From positions 248,001-312,000 of the forward strand of contig NZ_QLMJ01000005.1 in NCBI RefSeq assembly GCF_003259845.1: DNA of 64,000 nt, written 5' to 3'. The number at the start of each line of letters is the position of its first letter. The first letter of the stretch is position 1. The translations under genes and the position numbers were made by a program. The notes beneath the pieces were generated by a model. That model was not told the DNA's origin. It worked only from the letters and a program-made list of their open reading frames with translations, and made no database searches. This document shows, one piece after another, positions 25,139 through 32,067 of the stretch. The DNA is from Actinoplanes lutulentus (lineage in GTDB: Bacteria; Actinomycetota; Actinomycetes; Mycobacteriales; Micromonosporaceae).

Positions 25139-27910
25139 CTACTTGAGGTAGGTCGTGTCTGCTCCGACCTTGCCCGGGGCCGGGTTGCCGGACTGCGACA
25201 GCACGTACACCCGCAGGTTGCCCTTCTGGTTGAGGCTGATCGTGAGCGAACCACCCGTCACCGTCTTCGTGTCGCCGGTGACCGCGTCGACATACGTACC
25301 GTTCGGGATGCCGCTGAACGTCGCGCCGCCCGACACCGAGATGAGCGCGAAGCTGTCCACGCTGCCGGATGTGTACCGCCGCTTGTACGCCATCCCGCCG
25401 CTGACGCCCTCGGTCGAGTACTGGCCCATCTGCAACGCCGGCACCGCACGCCGGATCTGGTTGAGCCGCTGCAGGTGCTTGACCAGCGGCTGCGACAGCG
25501 TCGTGGCGACCGCTCCACTGGACGAGCCGACAACACCGTAATCAGAAGCGGTCACCGAGCCGGCCAGATGGCTGCCGTAGTACGCCCGGCCGGTCGTCTC
25601 CAGCGGGCACGACGGACCGCAGTCGATCTTTTGGCCGGCCTTGAACTCGATCTCCGAGCCGTAGTACAGCGTCGGGATGCCGCGGAACGTCCACATCAGC
25701 GTCATGTTCTCGGCCCACGCGTCGGTGCCACCGGCATATCGGGTCGACGACTTGTTCGGCCCGTAGTCGTGCGAGTCGACGTAGACCGTGTTGTACGTGG
25801 CGTCGTTCACCGAGTCGTCGGAGTCCTTGCCGTTGTAGAACGCGTTCGACGCATCACCGAAGTTCATGTGCATCCGCATGTCGATGATGTTCATGCCGGA
25901 GAACTGGCTGTAGTCCGGCGCGTGGTAGTTGTTCCCCGACAGGAATGCGTTTGTGCTGGTGGGCTGATTTCCCGTACCCAGGTTGTTCTCGTAGTTGAAT
26001 TGTTCGAGCGCGGCAGCGACGTCGTCGGAGGAGTACTCTTTGCGTTCCTTCCAGGTGAAGAACTGCGCCGAGTGGTTCACCGAGCCGCGGTTCCACTTGT
26101 CGTTCACGAACGCGGCGACCTCGCCGAAGATGTAGAAGTCCTTGGCCTTCGTGGCGCCGTACTTCGACGTGAGGTGCGCTTGCAGAGCCGGAAGGAACTT
26201 GCGGTTCCAGGTGACGCGCGGGATGTGCACCGCCGTGTCGATGCGGAAACCGTCCACGCCCATGTCGATGTACTTCTTGTACGCGCCGATCAGGTAGTTC
26301 TGCACTGTCGCGTTCTCGGTGTTCAGGTCGGCCAGGTCCTCGTGCAGCCAGCAGGACCGCGCGTCCTCACCCTCCCAGTTGCCGATCCAGCACTGGTGGA
26401 ACAGATCGGCGGGGAACATCTTGGCGGTCGGTGACGGCCACTGGCAGTTGTAGAGCGCGTACCCCTCACTGCTTTTCGCCCCGGTGGCGAGGCCGTAGTT
26501 GGGGCAGGTGTTGCCGGCCGGTGCGGTGCTGCTCCACAGATCGCCGTTGTACGTGTTGCCGGTGGCGTTCTCCTCAAGCGGGTTGTACTCCTTGCCGGCC
26601 ACCTTCTCGCTGTAGTACCAGCTCCACTGGCTGTCCCGGACGCCGTAAACGGTCGGCGTGAACAGGCCTTTCGCACCCCAGCGGGAGGTGTGGTTGAAAA
26701 CCACGTCCTGGTAGATCTTCAATCCCTTGGCGTGCGCCGTGTCGATCAGATCCTGGTACGACGCACCGTCCGACTCCAGTCTCGGGTCCACCTCGTAGAA
26801 GTCCCACCCGTGGTAACCGTGGTAGTCGTAGTCCGACCGGTTCAGCACCACCGGCGTGATCCAGACGGCGGAGAATCCGAGCGCCTTGATGTAGTCCAGC
26901 TTGTCGACGAGGCCCTTGAAGTCGCCGCGGAACATCGGGTCGTTGTTCGCCGCGTTCCCGGACTTGGTGTTCTGGCTGCCACCCCGGTTGTTGGCGCTGT
27001 CCCCGTCGTAGAACCGCGCGGTCAGTACGAAGTAGATGCTGTCCTTGCGCGGGTCACCACCGAGCATCGAGCCGGTGGTCGCCGGCGTGGAGGTCGACGG
27101 CGTGGGCGAAACGGTGGGCGACACCGACGGCGAAACAGAGGCCGACGGCGAGACAGAAGCCGACGGGGACACCGAAGCCGACGGCGAAACGGAAGCGGAG
27201 ACCGACGGCGACGGCGAGACGGCGGCACACGGTGAGCTCGTGTTCCCCGTTACGACACCACCGTTCACCGTGGTCACCCCGGCACCGAGCCGGTAGTTCT
27301 GCCCGGAGTTGTTGTCCCACGTACCCGATCCGTTGTTGAACGTCGCCTGCAGCGCGCTCGCGCTGCCCAGGCTGACCGTCTTCAGAGCCCAGCCCGCACA
27401 GGCCGTCTCGTTCATGACCACGCCGGGGGAGATGGTCCAGGAACCCGCGGCGGGCGCCCAGTGCAGATACGTCGCGGTCCACGCGGTCTTGTAGTAGATC
27501 GACGCGGTGTTGGCCGTCCCGCACGGAACCGCCGACCCCACCGTGCCGCCGGCGATCGTCACCACGCCGGTGCCGGCGCTGTAGTTGCGCCCGGAGTTGT
27601 TGTCCCAGGTCCCGGCCGCGTTGTTGAACGTCAGCTGGGCGCCGGTCGCATCACCGAGATTGATCTCCTTGCGGAACCACCCGGCACAGCTGTCGGCACT
27701 CATCGCCACACCGGGCGTGGTGGTCCACGACCCGCCGGTGGGTGCGTAGTGCACGTTCACCGCGGTCCACGTGGTCGCCGGCTGGTAGTAGACGGTCAGC
27801 GAGTTCGCCGCAAGCGCTGCCAGCGGCGGAAAGAGCACAAGAAGCATGGGTACGGCCGCAAGGGCGGCCAGCAATCGTCGTCGCAGCGGAGATCGGGGGG
27901 TTTTAGGCAC
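25139..27910 (-). CDS. Secreted alpha-amylase: two CBM25 domains, linker and GH13
   Basis: A 923-residue extracellular starch-degrading enzyme. The signal peptide covers about residues 1-35 (basic start, LLAALAAVPMLLVLF core). Two starch-binding CBM25 modules follow (about 36-130 and 135-230), each with a GTWDNNSG motif. A Ser/Pro/Val linker of SVSPSA-type repeats (about 232-282) leads to a GH13 barrel. The catalytic nucleophile is Asp558 in GFRIDTAVH, the acid/base Glu597 in IFGEVA and the third Asp715 in YVDSHDYG. An all-beta C-terminal domain ends in VYVLSQSGN. The GTG start follows GGAGG. It cleaves internal alpha-1,4 bonds of starch or related glucans. Confidence 0.92.
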   Translation of the reverse strand: MPKTPRSPLRRRLLAALAAVPMLLVLFPPLAALAANSLTVYYQPATTWTAVNVHYAPTGGSWTTTPGVAMSADSCAGWFRKEINLGDATGAQLTFNNAAGTWDNNSGRNYSAGTGVVTIAGGTVGSAVPCGTANTASIYYKTAWTATYLHWAPAAGSWTISPGVVMNETACAGWALKTVSLGSASALQATFNNGSGTWDNNSGQNYRLGAGVTTVNGGVVTGNTSSPCAAVSPSPSVSASVSPSASVSPSASVSPSASVSPSVSPTVSPTPSTSTPATTGSMLGGDPRKDSIYFVLTARFYDGDSANNRGGSQNTKSGNAANNDPMFRGDFKGLVDKLDYIKALGFSAVWITPVVLNRSDYDYHGYHGWDFYEVDPRLESDGASYQDLIDTAHAKGLKIYQDVVFNHTSRWGAKGLFTPTVYGVRDSQWSWYYSEKVAGKEYNPLEENATGNTYNGDLWSSTAPAGNTCPNYGLATGAKSSEGYALYNCQWPSPTAKMFPADLFHQCWIGNWEGEDARSCWLHEDLADLNTENATVQNYLIGAYKKYIDMGVDGFRIDTAVHIPRVTWNRKFLPALQAHLTSKYGATKAKDFYIFGEVAAFVNDKWNRGSVNHSAQFFTWKERKEYSSDDVAAALEQFNYENNLGTGNQPTSTNAFLSGNNYHAPDYSQFSGMNIIDMRMHMNFGDASNAFYNGKDSDDSVNDATYNTVYVDSHDYGPNKSSTRYAGGTDAWAENMTLMWTFRGIPTLYYGSEIEFKAGQKIDCGPSCPLETTGRAYYGSHLAGSVTASDYGVVGSSSGAVATTLSQPLVKHLQRLNQIRRAVPALQMGQYSTEGVSGGMAYKRRYTSGSVDSFALISVSGGATFSGIPNGTYVDAVTGDTKTVTGGSLTISLNQKGNLRVYVLSQSGNPAPGKVGADTTYLK

Positions 27911-27984
27911 GGCGGAGCCTCCAACGTCGGGGATGGCGTTGTTTCAGCAAGGGGACGGGCGTAATCCTGCGTTCACATTGGAAC

Positions 27985-28023
27985 GCAAGCTAGCAACTTC
28001 TTGCACACGTTGGAAGAGCTTGC
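27985..28023. promoter_or_regulatory. Inverted repeat in the amylase promoter region
   Basis: GCAAGCT (27985-27991) and AGCTTGC (28017-28023) flank a nearly symmetric core with CAAC/GTTG. The element lies about 75-113 bases before the amylase start, where a LacI-family maltose/starch regulator would bind. Such regulators control actinobacterial amylases, but no regulator gene is adjacent and the site does not match a consensus closely. Confidence 0.35.
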
Positions 28024-28059
28024 TCGCCGATTGGAAAAAGATGCAGCCCTATGAACGAC

Positions 28060-28087
28060 AAAGGCGGCCGTCCATGGGGCGGCCGCC
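28060..28087 (-). terminator. Terminator of the TetR gene
   Basis: GGCGGCCG (28063-28070) and CGGCCGCC (28080-28087) form a perfect 8-bp stem with a 9-base loop. Read on the minus strand it is followed by TTTGT, and it lies about 20 bases after the TetR stop codon. Confidence 0.65.
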
Positions 28088-28105
28088 GTGGTGCTGTGGA
28101 GATGT

Positions 28106-28765
28106 CTACCGGGAAGCGGCCATCGTCTCGACGCCGCCGACGATCAGGTCGATGCAGAACGCGTAGTACCGATCCATGTCCGGCTCGGTTTCGTACGACG
28201 CCGCGTACTCGACCAGCTTCGGATAGCGGTCGGACGGCAGCAGTGACATCTGCATCCGCTTCTGGCGGCGCCACTCCTCGGTCTGGTCGGCCGGGACCCC
28301 CGGCGGGCAGCCCGGCTGGCCGGACACCAGGCCGATCGCCGCGTGCAGCAGGTGGGTGGCGACCCAATATCCCTCTTCGAGTGTGAAACCGGCGTCGCTG
28401 AGCAGGGCGAGGGTGTCGTCGGTGGCGCGCGCGAAGCTGCCCGTCTGGGTCTTGTCGACCGCGAACAGCAGGCTCGGCAATGACGGGTGCTCGCGCATCA
28501 CGCCGACCACGGTCTCGAACAGCGTCCGCAGCCGTTTCTGCCACGGGTCGCCGGCCTGCGGGTCGGCGCGAACCTCGGACAGCGCGTGGTCGATGACGCC
28601 GAGCAGCAGTTCGTCCTTGTTCTTGAAATGCCAGTACAGCGCCATCGGGGTGACGCCGAGCTCCTTGGCGAGCCGGCGGATCGTGACCGCCTCCTGGCCC
28701 TCGGAGTCAGCGAGCCGCAGGGCCCGCTCGGCCACTGCCGCCTTGGTAAGTCGATCACCCGTCAC
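28106..28765 (-). CDS. TetR-family repressor of the adjacent efflux gene
   Basis: A 219-residue regulator. The N-terminal helix-turn-helix (RRLAKELGVTPMALYWHFKNKDELL, residues about 30-55) has the TetR-type YWHFKNKDEL ending. The helical C-terminal half would bind an inducer (LPSLLFAVDKTQTGSFARA; HLLHAAIGLVSGQP). The GTG at 28765 (VTGDRL...) is chosen; no ribosome site precedes it, so it may be leaderless, and an upstream in-frame ATG would run into the operator. It diverges from a DHA2 efflux pump across an 80-base palindromic region and most likely represses both genes until a toxic substrate binds. Confidence 0.88.
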   Translation of the reverse strand: MTGDRLTKAAVAERALRLADSEGQEAVTIRRLAKELGVTPMALYWHFKNKDELLLGVIDHALSEVRADPQAGDPWQKRLRTLFETVVGVMREHPSLPSLLFAVDKTQTGSFARATDDTLALLSDAGFTLEEGYWVATHLLHAAIGLVSGQPGCPPGVPADQTEEWRRQKRMQMSLLPSDRYPKLVEYAASYETEPDMDRYYAFCIDLIVGGVETMAASR

Positions 28766-28774
28766 TTGACAACC

Positions 28775-28831
28775 ATACAACGTACAGGTCTCATGTACGA
28801 GGTACATGTACGTTGTATATGTACGCCGTAC
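28775..28831. promoter_or_regulatory. Nested palindromic operators between tetR and the efflux gene
   Basis: ATACAACGTACA (28775-28786) has a perfect inverted partner TGTACGTTGTAT (28807-28818). A second palindrome CATGTAC-gag-GTACATG sits inside it at 28792-28808, and GTACG-C-CGTAC lies at 28821-28831. Such overlapping symmetric sites in a divergent TetR/efflux promoter are typical operators. Confidence 0.7.
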
Positions 28832-28845
28832 AGGGGGAGAGGTCG

Positions 28846-30294
28846 ATGCAGAAGAAGTGGTGGGCGCTCGTAGCGGTAGCGCTCGGTACGTTCATGACGT
28901 ACCTGGACAACAACGTCGTCAACGTGGCATTACCCAGCATTCAACGCGATCTCGGACTGAGCATCGCGGGCCTGGAATGGATCACCAGCTCGTACATCCT
29001 GGTCTTCGCCGGGCTGCTCCTGGCCGGCGGTCGCATCGCGGACGTGCTCGGCACCCGGCTCGCGTTCCTGTCCGGACTGGTGGTCTTCACCCTCGCGTCG
29101 GTCGCGGCCGGCCTCGCCGACAGCCAGGGCCTGCTGATCGGGGCCCGCGCCGTGCAGGGCATCGGCGCCGCGCTGCTCGCGCCCGCCTCACTCGCGCTGC
29201 TCCAGGAGCTGTTCCCGGATCCGAAGGAGCGCGGCACCGCGATCGGCGTCTGGGGCGGCGTCGGCGCGCTCGCCCTCGCGGTCGGTCCGTTCACCGGCGG
29301 CGTGCTCAGCGAGCACGTCTCGTGGGGCTGGATCTTCCTGATCAACCTGCCGATCGGCCTCGCGACGCTCGCGATCACCCTCTTCAGCGTCCCGGCCTCG
29401 CACGACGCGGCGAAGCGGGCGACCGGCCGCGCGTCCGGGGTCACTCGCGCCTTGCGGCGCCTCGACCCCGCCGGCTTGATCACATCGTCTCTCTCACTCT
29501 TCGCCCTGACGTACGCGTTGATCGAGGGCGACGCGGAGGGCTGGACCTCCGGATTGATCCTCGGTTCGTTCGGCGTGGCCGCCCTTGCCGCCGTGGCGTT
29601 CCTGGTCGTGCAGAGCCGCAACGCCGACTCGATGGTCGAGCTCTCGTTCTTCCGCTCGCGGATGTTCACCGGCGGGCTGCTCGCGATGGGCCTGTGGGCG
29701 TTCGGCGTGTTCGGCATCTACTTCTACATGGCGATCTACCTGCAGAACGTCCTCGGGTTCTCGCCCACCGGCGCCGGTGCGGCCTTCGTCCCGATGGCGA
29801 TCATCACGGCGATCGGCGCGGTCCTGGCACCTCGCTTCGAAGCCCGCTTCGGCGTGGCCCGGGTGACCGCTTTCGGTCTCGCCGTGATGGCCGCCGCGAT
29901 CGCCGGCATCGCCCAGTACGGCGAGGGCACCTCGTACGCCGACCTGCTGCCCTGGTTCGCGCTCTACGGCGTCGGCGGCGGCCTGCTGATCCCGCTCAGC
30001 ACCGTGGTGGTCGACGCGCTCCCGCCCGGCCGGGCCGGCATCGCCTCCGGGATGCTCAACGTCTCCCGCGAGGTCTTCGGCCTGCTGGGCGTGACGGTCC
30101 TCGGCGCGATCCTGAGCAACCGGGCCAACGCGGCCGAGGGCGCCGAACTCCACCGCTTCCTGGAGGGCTACCAGTTCTCCCTGATCATCGCAGCCGCCCT
30201 GGTAGCAGCCGGCGTCCCACTGAGCCTCTGGATGCTGCGCCGCGGCAAGGCCACCGAGAAAGAGCAGCCGGAGAAGGTGCTCGAAACGGTGTGA
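28846..30294 (+). CDS. DHA2-family multidrug efflux transporter (14 helices)
   Basis: A 482-residue proton-driven drug exporter of the major facilitator superfamily, EmrB/QacA branch. It starts at ATG 28846 just after GGGGGAGAGG. The helix-1 motif LDNNVVNVALPSIQRDLG is the DHA2 signature (usually LDxTVVNVALP). The motif A loop is GGRIADVLGTRLAF, and the motif C helix contains LALAVGPFTGGVLSEHVSWGW. Hydrophobicity fits 14 helices. Control is expected from the divergent TetR gene. Substrates are unknown. Confidence 0.88.
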   Translation: MQKKWWALVAVALGTFMTYLDNNVVNVALPSIQRDLGLSIAGLEWITSSYILVFAGLLLAGGRIADVLGTRLAFLSGLVVFTLASVAAGLADSQGLLIGARAVQGIGAALLAPASLALLQELFPDPKERGTAIGVWGGVGALALAVGPFTGGVLSEHVSWGWIFLINLPIGLATLAITLFSVPASHDAAKRATGRASGVTRALRRLDPAGLITSSLSLFALTYALIEGDAEGWTSGLILGSFGVAALAAVAFLVVQSRNADSMVELSFFRSRMFTGGLLAMGLWAFGVFGIYFYMAIYLQNVLGFSPTGAGAAFVPMAIITAIGAVLAPRFEARFGVARVTAFGLAVMAAAIAGIAQYGEGTSYADLLPWFALYGVGGGLLIPLSTVVVDALPPGRAGIASGMLNVSREVFGLLGVTVLGAILSNRANAAEGAELHRFLEGYQFSLIIAAALVAAGVPLSLWMLRRGKATEKEQPEKVLETV

Positions 30295-30298
30295 GGGG

Positions 30299-31009
30299 TC
30301 AGGCCGCGGCCGGCTGGACGGCCGGTCGCGGCTCGGCCGCGGTGCGGGAGATGCGGAGCCAGACGGTGAAGCCCCAGATCACGAACAGGGCGTAGACGCC
30401 GTAGAGGATCGCGGAGGGGTAGTAGCCGAAGTGGATCAGCTCGGGGACGCCGACCAGGTCCACCGCGATCCAGCAGAGCCAGAACTCGACCCAGCCCCGG
30501 GCCATCGCGTACGTCGCGAGCATCGAGCCCACGAAGATCCAGGAGTCGGCGAGGTAGTACCACCAGGGGACCGGGAAACCGGCGCCGATCGAGCGGAAGA
30601 TCAGGAAGCAGCACCCTACTGCGAGCAGCGCCAGCGGGATGAGGATCATCCGCTGCCGGTGGCCGGCCCAGCGGGGCACGACCGCGGTGCCGTGGTCGCG
30701 GCGGCGGTTGCGCTGCCAGGCCCACCAGCCGTACACGCTGGTGGCGAGGAAGAAGACCTGGCGGGCGGCCTGGCCGTACAGCGGGGTGCCCTGGTCATTG
30801 CCGAGCGCCTGGCCGAGGAAGACGGTGAGGAGCAGCAGGTTGCCGACGATGCCGACCGGCCACGCCCAGTAGTTGCGGCGCAGGCCGAACAGTGCGGAGC
30901 CCAGGCCGAACGCGTTGCCGACGATCTCACGCCAATAGATCGCCTGGTCGGCGGTCACCTGCCACTTGGCGTGGTAAAAGGTGGTCAACAGGTGATCGAT
31001 CCAGGTCAC
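30299..31009 (-). CDS. pnuC: Nicotinamide riboside transporter PnuC
   Basis: A 236-residue PnuC-family membrane protein with about seven helices, facilitating uptake of nicotinamide riboside or a related vitamin for NAD synthesis. Family segments are EIVGNAFGLGSALFGLRRNYWAWPVGIVGN, SVYGWWAWQRN (the substrate-contact W-x-W region), WYYLADSWIFVGSMLATYAMARGWVEFW and WIAVDLVGVPEL. The GTG at 31009 places the start at VTWIDHLLTTFYH. It overlaps no neighbour but leaves only 21 bases to the divergent corA start, so the two promoters must overlap. It converges with the efflux gene four bases away. Confidence 0.88.
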   Translation of the reverse strand: MTWIDHLLTTFYHAKWQVTADQAIYWREIVGNAFGLGSALFGLRRNYWAWPVGIVGNLLLLTVFLGQALGNDQGTPLYGQAARQVFFLATSVYGWWAWQRNRRRDHGTAVVPRWAGHRQRMILIPLALLAVGCCFLIFRSIGAGFPVPWWYYLADSWIFVGSMLATYAMARGWVEFWLCWIAVDLVGVPELIHFGYYPSAILYGVYALFVIWGFTVWLRISRTAAEPRPAVQPAAA

Positions 31010-31030
31010 ACCGCATCCTAATGTGGTCCG

Positions 31031-32023
31031 GTGAGCGAAACACCCACCCGAACGCGGCTCTATGCGCACGGTCACGTCATCGCAGAGGACTTCCCGGTCG
31101 CCGAGACCGCGGCCCGGCTGCGCGAGAACACCGAAGCGGTCGCCTGGATCGACCTGCTCGACCCGGACCAGGCCGAGCTCCAGCCGCTCGCCGACGACTT
31201 CGATCTGCACCCACTCGCGGTCGAGGACGCGCTGCACGAGCACGAGCGGCCGAAACTGGACCGCTACGACGGCCACCTGTTCATGAACATCTATGCGGTC
31301 CGGTACCACCACGAGGGCAGCTCGGTCGAGGCCAACAAGATCGAGATCAGCGCGTTCGTCACCGACCGGGCGCTGATCACCGTGCACAAGCAGGCCGGCG
31401 ATCTCGACCGGCTGGTCGCGCGCTGGGACGCCGACACCGGGCTGGCGGCCGCCGGAGGTCTCAACTTCCTGGTGTACGGCCTGCTCGACACGGTCGTGGA
31501 CAGCCAGCAGTCGGCCGCTCGCGCGCTCGACGAGGCGATGGACGCCGCCGAGGACTCGCTGCTGGAGGAGGGCGGCGCCCCGCGCGCGGTCCGGATGTAC
31601 GGCTTCGCGATCCGCAAAGCCCTCTCCTACCTGCGCCGGGCCGTGGGCCCGATGGCGGACGTCGTCCGCGAGACCGTGCAGGCCGACATCGGGCTGGGCG
31701 CCGAGCAGCTGCGGCCGTACTACCGCGACGTCGAGGACCACGCCCAGCAGGCCGCCGAGCTGACCGAGCACTCGATCACCCGGATCAACGAGCTGCTCGA
31801 CGCCGACCTGGCCGAGCAGAGCAACGTACTCAATGAAGTGACCCGCAAGCTGGCCGCCTGGGCCGCGATCATCGCGGTGCCGACCGCGCTCACCGGTTAC
31901 TTCGGGCAGAACCTCCCGTACCCGGGATACGACGACACGAGCGGCTTCGTGGTGAGCAGCGTCCTGATCGTCGGTTCCGCCTCCGGCCTCTGGGTTTTCC
32001 TGAGAAAACGCGGGTGGCTCTAG
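31031..32023 (+). CDS. corA: CorA-family divalent metal transporter with a GQN motif
   Basis: A 330-residue CorA protein, a pentameric channel for Mg2+ or other divalent ions. The cytoplasmic funnel domain (residues 1-250) includes AWIDLLDPDQAELQPLA and HPLAVEDALHEHERPKLDRY. Two C-terminal helices follow. The signature loop is TGYFGQNLPYPGY, so the canonical GMN is replaced by GQN. Variants with GQN and a PYPG loop are known among actinobacterial CorA proteins and may differ in ion preference. It starts at GTG 31031, divergent from pnuC. Confidence 0.85.
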   Translation: MSETPTRTRLYAHGHVIAEDFPVAETAARLRENTEAVAWIDLLDPDQAELQPLADDFDLHPLAVEDALHEHERPKLDRYDGHLFMNIYAVRYHHEGSSVEANKIEISAFVTDRALITVHKQAGDLDRLVARWDADTGLAAAGGLNFLVYGLLDTVVDSQQSAARALDEAMDAAEDSLLEEGGAPRAVRMYGFAIRKALSYLRRAVGPMADVVRETVQADIGLGAEQLRPYYRDVEDHAQQAAELTEHSITRINELLDADLAEQSNVLNEVTRKLAAWAAIIAVPTALTGYFGQNLPYPGYDDTSGFVVSSVLIVGSASGLWVFLRKRGWL

Positions 32024-32067
32024 AAATGTGAGGTGTGTAACGTCCCCGGCGAAGCGGGGGTGTGTCG

